From the NCBI GenBank assembly GCA_964580465.1, contig CAZOKJ010000005.1:49058-113057 (forward strand): a stretch of DNA of 64,000 bases, written 5' to 3'. Below are positions 41,058 through 49,397 of the stretch, one piece after another (positions within the stretch are counted from its first letter, which is position 1; each line of letters starts with the position of its first letter). The notes below the pieces were generated by a model. That model was not told the DNA's origin. It saw only the letters and a program-made list of their open reading frames with translations, and did no database searches. The translations under genes and the position numbers were made by a program. Origin of the DNA: Taishania sp964580465. GTDB taxonomy: Bacteria > Bacteroidota > Bacteroidia > Flavobacteriales_D > Crocinitomicaceae.

Positions 41058-41807
41058 CTAAAATTGCTCAAATGCTCCCAATCCAAATAAAGCAAAATCA
41101 TATTTTACTGGATCGTGTGGATCGAATGCTTTAAGTTGGTTCATTAATTCTTCTAATGCTTTCCAATCATCTTGTTTCCTCGTTAATAAGCCTAGTTTTC
41201 TAGCGTTTTTACTGGTGTGAACATCTAAAGGTAAATATAACTCTGAAGGATTTACGCTTTTCCAAATGCCAAAATCAACTCCTTTTTCGTCACTTCTAAC
41301 CATCCATCTTAAAAACATATTAATGCGTTTACAAGCTGAGTTTTTGAGTGGATTTGAAAGATGTTTCTCTGATCTTGTCAGATGTTCTATTGAAAGAAAT
41401 TGTTCTCTAAAATGGACTATTCTACCTTTAATTCCTTCAATGTTTTCTTGTTCTTTAAAAGCTAATTCTAAATTTCCGTTTTTATAGATGTTTTGAAGGC
41501 TTTTAAGATAAAAATCTAAGTCTTCTGAATTGAATGTTCTATGGATAAAGTTTAAGTCTTTCTTGGAATAATTTTGAATGAAATCATAAGGAGCATGCTC
41601 CATTATTTCCATCAATTTTTCACTGTTTTTGATAATCATTTTACGATTTCCCCAAGCAATGGTTGCTATCAAAAACGCACTGATTTCTATGTCTTCTTTT
41701 GCTGTAAAGCGATGTGGAATTTGAATGGGATCGCTATCGATGAACAGTTTGTTTTCGTATTGTTCAGCTTTATAATCTAAAAACTCTTTAAGTTCTAAGT
41801 TGTTCAT
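41058..41807 (-). CDS. TIGR02757/DUF2400 family protein
   Basis: 249 residues. The pattern ISAFLIATIAWGNRKMIIKN, SACKRINMFLRWMVRSDEKGVDFGIWKSV, ELYLPLDVHTSKNARKLGLL and FDPHDPVKYDFALFGLG matches the TIGR02757 family, which looks related to HhH-GPD DNA glycosylases (helix-hairpin-helix region around LDVHTSK). The role is unproven; DNA base repair is a guess from the fold. It overlaps the lolD stop by one base (ATG/TAA sharing), so the two are translated together. Confidence 0.88.
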   Translation of the reverse strand: MNNLELKEFLDYKAEQYENKLFIDSDPIQIPHRFTAKEDIEISAFLIATIAWGNRKMIIKNSEKLMEIMEHAPYDFIQNYSKKDLNFIHRTFNSEDLDFYLKSLQNIYKNGNLELAFKEQENIEGIKGRIVHFREQFLSIEHLTRSEKHLSNPLKNSACKRINMFLRWMVRSDEKGVDFGIWKSVNPSELYLPLDVHTSKNARKLGLLTRKQDDWKALEELMNQLKAFDPHDPVKYDFALFGLGAFEQF

Positions 41808-42463
41808 TATTCTACAATCAATCCGTCTTTCATTACTATTGTACGGTCAGCCATTTGAGCCAATTCCAAATTGTGGGTAACGATTACAAATGTTTGATTA
41901 AATTCGTTTCTTAAATCAAAAAATAATTGATGTAATTGTTTAGCATTTTCTGTATCTAAATTTCCAGAAGGTTCATCTGCAAAAATGATACTTGGACTAT
42001 TCACCAACGCTCGAGCAACTGCTACTCGTTGTTGTTCACCTCCAGAAAGTTGATTTGGTTTATGCTCAGCTCTGTCTTTTAATCCTAAACGATTTAATAG
42101 CGGTAGAGCTATTTCTTTGGCCTCGGATAATGTTTTTCCTGCTATCATAGCTGGAATGCACACATTTTCAATTGCTGTGAATTCGGGTAAAAGCTGATGA
42201 AATTGAAAGATAAAGCCTATTTCTTTGTTTCTGAATTGAGCAATTTTTGCATCATTCATTGAAAAAGGTAAGGTGCCATTCAATTCAATTTCACCAGAAT
42301 CAGGTTTGTCAAGAGTACTTAAAATTTGCAACAATGTTGTTTTACCAGCTCCAGAAGAACCAACGATAGAGACGATTTCTCCCTTTTTGACAGTTAAATT
42401 AATCCCTTTTAGGATAGGTAAATTATCGTAACTTTTATAAATGTTCTTAGCTGTTAAAATCAT
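41807..42463 (-). CDS. lolD: LolD-like ABC transporter ATP-binding protein
   Basis: 218 residues. Walker A GSSGAGKTT, Q-loop FQFHQLLPEFTAIENV, ABC signature LSGGEQQRVAVARAL, Walker B IIFADEPSGNLD and H-loop VTHN are all present, in the LolD/MacB subfamily pattern. With LolC/E-type permeases (not adjacent) it would release lipoproteins from the inner membrane. It is 3 bp after ribBA and overlaps the TIGR02757 gene. Confidence 0.88.
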   Translation of the reverse strand: MILTAKNIYKSYDNLPILKGINLTVKKGEIVSIVGSSGAGKTTLLQILSTLDKPDSGEIELNGTLPFSMNDAKIAQFRNKEIGFIFQFHQLLPEFTAIENVCIPAMIAGKTLSEAKEIALPLLNRLGLKDRAEHKPNQLSGGEQQRVAVARALVNSPSIIFADEPSGNLDTENAKQLHQLFFDLRNEFNQTFVIVTHNLELAQMADRTIVMKDGLIVE

Positions 42464-42466
42464 TGT

Positions 42467-43675
42467 TTACATTTTTAAAGTATGTCCCATTTTATCGCGC
42501 TTGGTTTTTAAGTAAAATTCGTTGTGTTTATTACTTTCAATTTCAATAGGAATGTTTTCAACTATTTCTAAGCCATAACCGATTAATCCTGTTCTTTTTG
42601 TAGGATTATTGGACATTAATTTCATTTTTGTTACGCCTAAATCTCTTAGAATTTGTGCGCCTACACCGTAATCTCTTTGATCACCTTTAAATCCAAGTTG
42701 CAAGTTGGCTTCAACTGTGTCCAAACCTTCTTCTTGTAATTTATATGCTTTTAATTTATTTGCTAATCCAATTCCTCTGCCTTCTTGATTCATGTAAACG
42801 ATGACGCCTTTTCCAGCTTCTTCAATCATTTGCATTGCTTTTTCTAATTGTGGACCACAATCACAACGACATGAGCCGAAGATATCACCTGTCATGCAAG
42901 AAGAGTGAACACGAACTAAGATTGGTTCATCTTTTTCCCATTCACCTTTTATGAGTGCTAAATGGTCTAAATCATTCAATTTTTCTTTGTAATTCACCAT
43001 TTTGAAGTCACCAATTTTTGTTGGCATTTGTACTTCATCACCTCTTTCGATAAGTGATTCATGGTGCATTCTGTATTCAATTAATTGCTCGATTGAGATA
43101 AGCTTTAAGTCAAATTTTTTAGCGACTTCTTGTAATTGAGGTAAACGAGCCATTGACCCATCTTCATTCAATATCTCTACAAGTATTCCAGCAGGTTCAA
43201 AACCAGCTAAACGTGCAAGGTCAACTGCTGCTTCTGTATGTCCTGTTCTTCTCAAAACACCGCCATCTTTTGCTCTAAGAGGAAAAATATGACCAGGTCT
43301 TCCCAAATCACTTGCTTTGGTTTCCTTATCCACTAATGATTTAATAGTTTTAGATCGATCGTGAACAGAAATACCTGTTGTACATCCTTGACCAATTAAG
43401 TCAACAGAAACCGTAAATTGAGTTTCATGCAAAACAGTGTTGTTAGATACCATTTGTGTAAGTCCTAATTCATCACATCTTTGGCCTGTAAGAGGAGCAC
43501 AAATTAATCCTCTTCCATACGTTGCCATGAAGTTAATCATTTCAGGAGTTACACACTCAGCAGCTGCAATAAAATCACCTTCATTCTCTCTGTCCTCATC
43601 GTCAACAACAATGACAACTTTCCCTTTTCGAATATCTTCGATTGCTTCCTCTATGGTATTTAATACAGATGACAT
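42467..43675 (-). CDS. ribBA: Bifunctional DHBP synthase / GTP cyclohydrolase II
   Basis: 402 residues, fusion of two riboflavin enzymes. The N-terminal RibB domain (1-~205) has VIVVDDEDRENEGDFIAAAE and RPGHIFPLRAKDGGVLRRTGHTEAAVDLARLAG; the C-terminal RibA domain has the zinc site C-x10-C-x-C (SSCMTGDIFGSCRCDCG) and VIVYMNQEGRGIGLANK. It makes 3,4-dihydroxy-2-butanone 4-phosphate from ribulose 5-phosphate and the pyrimidine precursor from GTP. It leads the minus-strand unit ribBA-lolD-TIGR02757 and has its own -7 element. Confidence 0.97.
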   Translation of the reverse strand: MSSVLNTIEEAIEDIRKGKVVIVVDDEDRENEGDFIAAAECVTPEMINFMATYGRGLICAPLTGQRCDELGLTQMVSNNTVLHETQFTVSVDLIGQGCTTGISVHDRSKTIKSLVDKETKASDLGRPGHIFPLRAKDGGVLRRTGHTEAAVDLARLAGFEPAGILVEILNEDGSMARLPQLQEVAKKFDLKLISIEQLIEYRMHHESLIERGDEVQMPTKIGDFKMVNYKEKLNDLDHLALIKGEWEKDEPILVRVHSSCMTGDIFGSCRCDCGPQLEKAMQMIEEAGKGVIVYMNQEGRGIGLANKLKAYKLQEEGLDTVEANLQLGFKGDQRDYGVGAQILRDLGVTKMKLMSNNPTKRTGLIGYGLEIVENIPIEIESNKHNEFYLKTKRDKMGHTLKM

Positions 43676-43695
43676 ACTTTTAATTTTTATAGATA

Positions 43696-43703
43696 CAAAA
43701 ATA
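43696..43703 (-). promoter_or_regulatory. -7 promoter element of ribBA
   Basis: On the minus strand TATTTTTG (TAnnTTTG), 20 bases before the ribBA start. No FMN riboswitch is recognisable in the short leader. Confidence 0.5.
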
Positions 43704-43748
43704 AGCTTTTAAACGCAAAATGACTAATAAATTAGACTTTTTTCTATT

Positions 43749-45257
43749 TTAATCGTCTAATGCTTCTCTTAGTTTTTGACGCAATTGTCTGTTATACGTT
43801 TCTTGCAAATATTTAAAATAGTTGTTAGTGCTCTTTGCAATGCACTTGGTGTATTGTTTTAGGCGGTGTTCTACATGGTCTTGCAATGCTTCCATGATTT
43901 CTAAAGCATCGTAAAAATCACCAGACCCGTTTTTAATCACTTCAAAATGATTGTCTAATGATAAATCGACTGCTAATTTTCCTTTATCACCATTGTCTAA
44001 ACATTCATAATAAACGTCCTTAATACTGAAATCATTTAGTTTTTCAATATCTATTACTTCAGCTAATTTTCGTGGGAATTCAAATTCAACTTCAAATTCC
44101 ATGTCATCTGACTCAGAAAGTTTGGATTCTAAGAAGCGATCTGGAAAACGGAATGCATCTTGCCAATTGATATAATCTTGCCACAATCCAAATCTCCTAA
44201 CGTTGTTTCCTAAGTCAATGACTTTAAATTTATCTTTTTGAGGTAATTTACGTGAACCACGTCCAATCATTTGATGATAAAGAGTAAGAGAACGCGTAGC
44301 TCGATTAAGAATAATTGTTTCTACAGTGGGTTCATCAAATCCAGTAGTTAAAATACCAACGCTTGAAAGAATTGCATCGGGCGTTTCTTTGAACCATTTA
44401 AGTACATCTTTTCTGTCTTTATCTGAAAATGTTGAGTCTAAATGTTTTATTTTAAATCCTCTTTTCTTAAAAGTTTCTTCTACACGAATTGATGTTTCAA
44501 TACCAGGATTAAAAATTAATGTTTTGCTTCCTACGGCAATTTCTTCGTATGCGAAAAGCAATTTTTCTTGCATAAAATAATTACCATACACTACATCAGA
44601 ACTACTTACAGTAAAATCACCATTTGATCCAATTTTTAAACCATGCAAATTCACATCGTACGTGTAAGTGTCAGCATTCGCTAAATATGCACTTTCAATT
44701 AAACTTGCAATGCTTTCGCCAACTAATAATTTGTTGTAATTGTCGTTTAGTGGAAGCGCTTTGTTACTGCTTAAAGGAGTAGCTGTTACTCCAAGTATGT
44801 TGGCATTTTGATAATACTGGAAAATTTTTCTAAAACTGTTGTAATGTGCTTCATCGACAATAACCAAGCCGATGTCTTCAATAAAGTTTTCATCATCTTG
44901 GAGACGATTGTTCAACGTTTCTACCATCGCGATGAAACAAGAAAACTCATTTTGATCTGGTATTGCTTTAACATCTGAGTTGATGATTTTATTCTCTACA
45001 CCAATTGCCTTTAATTGTGTTGATGTTTGTACAGAAAGTTCGATGCGGTGCGTTAAAATCAGTACTTTTTTATTCCATTGCTGAATGTATCGTTTTGTAA
45101 TTTCTGAGAAAATAACCGTTTTTCCACCTCCTGTTGGAAGTTGGTAAAGCAGATTGAAGTTGGCACCATTGTCTGCTAATTCTTGAATTATGTTTTGAAC
45201 AGTGTTTTCTTGAAAAGGATAAAGTTTTTTGGCTGTTTCTAACGTTGTATCAATCAT
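43749..45257 (-). CDS. DEAD/DEAH-box helicase (SSL2/RadD-like)
   Basis: 502 residues. Superfamily 2 motifs in order: Q-like FQENTV, motif I LPTGGGKT, Ia LTHRIELSVQT, motif II VIVDEAHYN, motif III GVTATPL, IV TLIFNPGIETS, V ILTTGFDEP and VI YHQMIGRGSRK. The layout resembles RadD/SSL2-type helicases that act on branched DNA. There is no fused nuclease domain, and no restriction genes are next to it, so a type I/III restriction subunit is unlikely. It has its own complete promoter. Confidence 0.88.
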   Translation of the reverse strand: MIDTTLETAKKLYPFQENTVQNIIQELADNGANFNLLYQLPTGGGKTVIFSEITKRYIQQWNKKVLILTHRIELSVQTSTQLKAIGVENKIINSDVKAIPDQNEFSCFIAMVETLNNRLQDDENFIEDIGLVIVDEAHYNSFRKIFQYYQNANILGVTATPLSSNKALPLNDNYNKLLVGESIASLIESAYLANADTYTYDVNLHGLKIGSNGDFTVSSSDVVYGNYFMQEKLLFAYEEIAVGSKTLIFNPGIETSIRVEETFKKRGFKIKHLDSTFSDKDRKDVLKWFKETPDAILSSVGILTTGFDEPTVETIILNRATRSLTLYHQMIGRGSRKLPQKDKFKVIDLGNNVRRFGLWQDYINWQDAFRFPDRFLESKLSESDDMEFEVEFEFPRKLAEVIDIEKLNDFSIKDVYYECLDNGDKGKLAVDLSLDNHFEVIKNGSGDFYDALEIMEALQDHVEHRLKQYTKCIAKSTNNYFKYLQETYNRQLRQKLREALDD

Positions 45258-45279
45258 GATTGTTCTTAAAATGGGGCTA

Positions 45280-45311
45280 CAAAATTACCGCCTTTATTCT
45301 GATAAAGCAAA
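45280..45311 (-). promoter_or_regulatory. Promoter of the helicase gene
   Basis: On the minus strand TTTG (45311-45308) and TAATTTTG (45287-45280) are separated by 20 bases, matching both Bacteroidota consensus elements; the start codon is 22 bases downstream. Confidence 0.65.
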
Positions 45312-45445
45312 TATTATCGAAGATTAATTTTTTTTCTCTGTTTTTGAGGCGTTTTTTTGATGTTTTGTGTGTAGTGTTACAACAATTGAGCTTACTGTTA
45401 CGTTTCTTTAGAAAAATAATTACATCTTTGTATTAAATTTAAGAA

Positions 45446-46204
45446 ATGAAATTACAAATCACACTTCTATTTGTTCTTTTCAGTTTTTTGGGGATTTCTC
45501 AAGAAAAAAAGGAACGTATTCCATCCGCTTTTGGTTTTCAAGTGAAACCTATTTTTCCAGGTTTGTTTATCGGTCAAACTACAAAAAAAATTGTTGTTAA
45601 TGGCTTTGAAACAACTATAAAGCAAGCTGTGGGGTATTCTTTTGGTGGTGTTGTTAGGGCGAATATCACGAAATTAATAGCTATTGAAACTGGAATAAAC
45701 ATGACAGAACGCAAATTTATTATTGATTCTGCTTATCCAGACTCAAATGTTTTTGCGAGTGCTCCTTTGCGTTATGTTACCTATGATATTCCCGTAAGTG
45801 CATTGTTTTATATTCGTTTAAGCGAACAATTTTATATGAATGCTTCTATTGGTGCAGCTATTATTTACAACCCGACAGTGGCAGGTGTGAAGCGCTCTCC
45901 TAAAAGTCGTCATGAGTTTTCTCAATTAGCATTGGGACGCAAAGTGTTAGCGGAAGCAGTAGCCAATATCGGTTTTGAATATCGTAATCAAAAAGCAGGA
46001 ACTTTTTACATTGGAGCAGCGGCAAGAGTACCTTTTACACCGTTGTTTTATTTGCGTTCAGAATATAAGTACGATGGTATTAAAATAGTTTCCGACCCTG
46101 AACATGATGGACCTATCAGCGGTTCGTACATTTCTTTGGAGTTTAAATACTTTTTTCCTTATGTGAAAATTAAAGGAAGTCCAATTAAAACCCCGATTGA
46201 ATAG
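45446..46204 (+). CDS. Outer-membrane beta-barrel protein, unknown function
   Basis: 252 residues. The signal peptide (MKLQITLLFVLFSFLGISQ) is followed by eight to ten amphipathic strands (FGGVVRANITKLIAIETGINMTERKF; YDIPVSALFYIRLSEQFYMNASIGAAIIY; AVANIGFEYRNQKAGTFYIGAAARVPF; SGSYISLEFKYFFPYV), the pattern of small PorT-like/OmpA-type barrels of Bacteroidota. A near-match -7 element (CATCTTTG) precedes it by 15 bases. The substrate or partner is unknown. Confidence 0.75.
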   Translation: MKLQITLLFVLFSFLGISQEKKERIPSAFGFQVKPIFPGLFIGQTTKKIVVNGFETTIKQAVGYSFGGVVRANITKLIAIETGINMTERKFIIDSAYPDSNVFASAPLRYVTYDIPVSALFYIRLSEQFYMNASIGAAIIYNPTVAGVKRSPKSRHEFSQLALGRKVLAEAVANIGFEYRNQKAGTFYIGAAARVPFTPLFYLRSEYKYDGIKIVSDPEHDGPISGSYISLEFKYFFPYVKIKGSPIKTPIE

Positions 46205-46255
46205 ATTACAAATTTCAAATTACAAATTTTAACTGCGAAGGAGCATCGGAGGTAG

Positions 46256-46310
46256 TTGCAGATTAATTTTCAATGATTAATTTTCTTAAATACCGTTGGT
46301 TATTGGTTTG
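46256..46310. repeat. 55-bp duplicate flanking the N gap, left copy
   Basis: Identical to 46411-46465. It contains the last codons and stop of the M28 peptidase gene a second time. This is what an unmerged overlap between two contigs looks like, rather than a biological duplication. Confidence 0.9.
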
Positions 46311-46410
46311 NNNNNNNNNNNNNNNNNNNNNNNNNNNNNNNNNNNNNNNNNNNNNNNNNNNNNNNNNNNNNNNNNNNNNNNNNNNNNNNNNNNNNNNNNN
46401 NNNNNNNNNN
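46311..46410. other. Scaffold gap of 100 N
   Basis: Exactly 100 undetermined bases, the conventional filler for a gap of unknown size. The same 55 bp border it on both sides, so the true sequence probably has no gap here and is about 155 bp shorter. Confidence 0.95.
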
Positions 46411-46465
46411 TTGCAGATTAATTTTCAATGATTAATTTTCTTAAATACCGTTGGTTATTGGTTTG
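46411..46465. repeat. 55-bp duplicate flanking the N gap, right copy
   Basis: Same sequence as 46256-46310; here it is the real 3' end of the M28 peptidase gene. Confidence 0.9.
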
Positions 46466-47611
46466 AATTGCTATAAAATAACTACCTTTTTTCCAAGTTG
46501 TTGTTTCTAATTGAACAATTGGTTTAGATTCGGGGATTATTTCTTGTAAAATACGACCGTTATAATCGATGAGTTGAATGTGTTCAATTATTTCTTCTTT
46601 ATCTTTTAAACGAATAAATAGTTCATTTTTCACTGGATTTGGAAAGATAAGTACGGCCAAATCATTGTCAAAAAATCCGTAATCATGGTCAATGTCTTGG
46701 CTTAATTCTAAAAATCCAGCAAGTGCAAGTTTGCTAACTCGAAGAAAATAATCAACATTAAAATGGTCAATTTTGTCTGTTACTTTGTGGTAATGAGGAT
46801 TGAAATCGTAGAGGTAATGTTCATTAATGGCAAGGGCACTGAATCCATAGTCCCAAAATGGTTTTTGGTCAGAATGATAATTTCCTGGATTTAAAATGTT
46901 TAAATGCAAACCGATGTTATAAGCTTGATTGGCTAATAAGTACTTTTCTTTGATAAAAGCAGAATGCTGAATGTTTTTTAGGTTGATATCTACAATAGAA
47001 TCGTTGTTTCCATCCCAAGCAATCATATCTAAATTGATGTAAGCAATGAGTTGTTCGTTGTTAAAAGACATTCGTTTGGCGTGAGCTGTACTTCCAACCA
47101 TTCCGTCTTCTTCTTCATCCCAAAAGGCGAATACTAGTGTGTAAGGTGATGAATAATCGCGAAGTAAACGGCATACTTCCAAAATAGCAGCACATCCACT
47201 TGCGTTATCGTCTGCACCTGGTGCAATAGCACTCAAGGGAAGATTGTCATAGTGTGCACCTAAAATTAGTTGATGTTGAGGAAACAATGTTCCTTTTATT
47301 ATAGCATACAGATTTTTTCCGGTAGGGCTAAAACGAAACGAATCTACTTGATAACCATATCTTTGAATTTCTTGTTTAATAAATTGATAAGCTAATTCAT
47401 TTCCAGCAGTTTGTCGCTGTCGAGATTGAATGGTATGGTTTTGCCCGTTTATAGAAACAGGAATTTCTCCAGAAAGTTGTTTAACTCGTAACGTTAGGGA
47501 GTCTAAATTAACATTGTTGATGATAGTAGAAACAGTAGCGTCTTGTGCTGTGACGAAACCATTACACAACACAAAAATAATTAAAAAATAATAGGTAGCT
47601 AATCTGTTCAT
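46418..47611 (-). CDS. Secreted M28 family metallopeptidase with T9SS type A sorting domain
   Basis: 397 residues. Signal peptide (ending GFVTAQ), then an M28 aminopeptidase domain with the zinc ligands and catalytic acid in GAHYDN, GADDNASG, DEEEDG and LDMIAWDG, and a late histidine in NPHYHKVTDK. The last ~75 residues form a C-terminal sorting domain (VLIFPNPVKNELFIRL ... GSYFIAIQTNNQRYLRKLIIE), so PorU/PorV encoded at 58-64 kb should process and anchor it. It probably releases amino acids or dipeptides outside the cell for nutrition. Its end is repeated across the scaffold gap. The M1 peptidase gene lies immediately upstream on the same strand. Confidence 0.9.
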   Translation of the reverse strand: MNRLATYYFLIIFVLCNGFVTAQDATVSTIINNVNLDSLTLRVKQLSGEIPVSINGQNHTIQSRQRQTAGNELAYQFIKQEIQRYGYQVDSFRFSPTGKNLYAIIKGTLFPQHQLILGAHYDNLPLSAIAPGADDNASGCAAILEVCRLLRDYSSPYTLVFAFWDEEEDGMVGSTAHAKRMSFNNEQLIAYINLDMIAWDGNNDSIVDINLKNIQHSAFIKEKYLLANQAYNIGLHLNILNPGNYHSDQKPFWDYGFSALAINEHYLYDFNPHYHKVTDKIDHFNVDYFLRVSKLALAGFLELSQDIDHDYGFFDNDLAVLIFPNPVKNELFIRLKDKEEIIEHIQLIDYNGRILQEIIPESKPIVQLETTTWKKGSYFIAIQTNNQRYLRKLIIEN

Positions 47612-47647
47612 TTCTCAAAAGTAATGAAAAAAAATGTTGTTAAACAC

Positions 47648-49261
47648 TTATTTCTTCGTAATTGAGTAAATAGTGTTTTTGATGTAGTAATTATCATCTA
47701 TTTCAACTTGTTTGGCTTTGATTTTTTTGAATTTAGTTTCAGGATTTAATCGTGTTTTGATTCCGTTGATAAATACATCAATTGGCATGTCAAAGTTAGG
47801 AATACAGTTCTCCCATTTGTATCGATAAAATTTCCCTTGTTTTTTAATTTTTAGGAAAGGTAAATCTTTGGTTCGTAAATATTGATCAAAAATCGAGTTT
47901 AGAGATAATCCTAAAAAATTGCTCATAAAACCTTCTATGTCTTTGGAATCAACTGTTTGATGATAAAAGTGAGCGTTCATTTCGCGCAACAGATTTCGCC
48001 ATTTAGTATCATCATGCACTAATTGTCGGATGGTGTGAAGCAGGTTGGAGCCTTTGTAATAAATATCGGTGGTATGATCATCATTGACTCCATAATTTCC
48101 TATAAGTGGCTTGTCATTTAAAATATTTGCACGAATTCCTCTAACGTATGCTGCTCCTGCTTCTTTTCCATAGTGATATTCTGTGAAAATAGCTTCTGAG
48201 TAACTTGTGAATGCTTCGTGAATCCATAAATCAGCGTTGTCCTTAGCTGTGATATTGTTAGCAAACCATTCGTGTCCACTTTCATGAATAATGATAAAAT
48301 CCCATTTTAACCCCCAACCTGTTTGACTTAAATCGTTGCCTAAATAACCATTTTTAAAACCGTTTCCATAAGTAACAGAGCTTTGATGTTCCATGCCTAA
48401 ATAAGGAACTTCTACTAACTTGTAGCCATCTTCATAAAAAGGGTAGGGGCCAAACCAATGTTCAAAAGCATCCATCATGCGAAAAGCGTCTTTGAATTGT
48501 TTTTTAGCTTCGTTAGCATGTTGTTTTAAAGCATAAAAAGTCATTGGAAGACGACCTTGATAAAGCGAATCCCAGCTTGTATAGTTGCCAATATTGAAAT
48601 TTACGCCGTAGTTGTTAATGGGATTGATTACTTGCCATTTAGTTGTTCGTTCTTCTCCAATGATCGTATCGTTTATTAGCCGACCGTTGGAAACACTCAT
48701 TAATTTTTTGGGAGTGGTTAATTCTACGATGACTCCCATATCGGGTTCGTCATATCCATGGTCTTTACATGGCCACCAAGCACTTGCACCAATTCCTTGA
48801 CAAGCACTTGCTATAAAATCATTTCCCAATTCATCCTTTGACCAAACGATGCCACCATCCCAAGGAGCATTTTTGGCTTCAATAGGTCGGCCGCTGTAAT
48901 AAATTGTTACAGTGTTCAATTGGTCTAAAACTAAATAATCCTGAAACATAACGTACCAAGTATTCTTAGAATGTTGGTTAAAAGACAATGGATTCGATTG
49001 ATAGAGAACGCTGTCTATTTTTAATGGAGCTTGTAAATCAATTTGCATGATTTTTCCATGAGTAATTGTTTTAAAAACAAGTTGGTTGCTTCCACTAATT
49101 GTCTTATGTTCTGGTTGGATGTTGACGCGTAAATGATGGTGCTGAACATCCCACCAACTTCTTTCTGGTAGAATAGAACCTCTTAATGTATCGTCGTGAG
49201 AATATTGCCCGAAACTGGAAAAAGAAATGTAAAAAATATAGAAGACAATGAGTAAACGCAT
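47648..49261 (-). CDS. M1 family metallopeptidase, exported
   Basis: 537 residues from ATG 49261 (MRLLIVFYIFYISFSSFGQ, a signal peptide); the in-frame TTG at 49273 overlaps the -7 promoter element and is rejected as start. The zinc motif HESGHEW with a downstream E (LWIHEAFTSYSEA) and the substrate-binding VPYLGMEHQSSVTYGNG (GxMEN-like, here GMEHQ) are those of M1 aminopeptidases. The usual C-terminal helical domain is short, and no sorting domain is visible, so it may stay in the periplasm. It sits 36 bp before the M28 gene, a likely peptide-degrading pair. Confidence 0.88.
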   Translation of the reverse strand: MRLLIVFYIFYISFSSFGQYSHDDTLRGSILPERSWWDVQHHHLRVNIQPEHKTISGSNQLVFKTITHGKIMQIDLQAPLKIDSVLYQSNPLSFNQHSKNTWYVMFQDYLVLDQLNTVTIYYSGRPIEAKNAPWDGGIVWSKDELGNDFIASACQGIGASAWWPCKDHGYDEPDMGVIVELTTPKKLMSVSNGRLINDTIIGEERTTKWQVINPINNYGVNFNIGNYTSWDSLYQGRLPMTFYALKQHANEAKKQFKDAFRMMDAFEHWFGPYPFYEDGYKLVEVPYLGMEHQSSVTYGNGFKNGYLGNDLSQTGWGLKWDFIIIHESGHEWFANNITAKDNADLWIHEAFTSYSEAIFTEYHYGKEAGAAYVRGIRANILNDKPLIGNYGVNDDHTTDIYYKGSNLLHTIRQLVHDDTKWRNLLREMNAHFYHQTVDSKDIEGFMSNFLGLSLNSIFDQYLRTKDLPFLKIKKQGKFYRYKWENCIPNFDMPIDVFINGIKTRLNPETKFKKIKAKQVEIDDNYYIKNTIYSITKK

Positions 49262-49270
49262 TTTTTCAGT

Positions 49271-49278
49271 CAAAATTA
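49271..49278 (-). promoter_or_regulatory. -7 promoter element of the M1 peptidase gene
   Basis: On the minus strand TAATTTTG (perfect), only nine bases before ATG 49261, predicting a leader of about five bases or fewer. Confidence 0.55.
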
Positions 49279-49355
49279 CAAAAAAATCGTTGATTACTTT
49301 CTTTTTTTGTTGATAAGAAGTACTTTTTAGGTAAAAAACTCAGGAAGATATTTCC

Positions 49356-49363
49356 TATCTTTA
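49356..49363 (+). promoter_or_regulatory. -7 promoter element of mutS
   Basis: TATCTTTA matches TAnnTTTG at seven of eight positions, 34 bases before the mutS start. Confidence 0.4.
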
Positions 49364-49397
49364 CGCAGCAAAATTCAACCCATAAAACAAGATATAA

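Noticed and set aside
43749..45257. Helicase as part of a restriction or other defence system
   Set aside because: No methylase, specificity subunit, nuclease or other defence gene is adjacent; neighbours are housekeeping genes with separate promoters.
46256..46465. Apparent direct repeat around the N run as a duplication or phase-variable site
   Set aside because: Exact identity, 100-N filler and partial gene content point to a contig overlap left unmerged.
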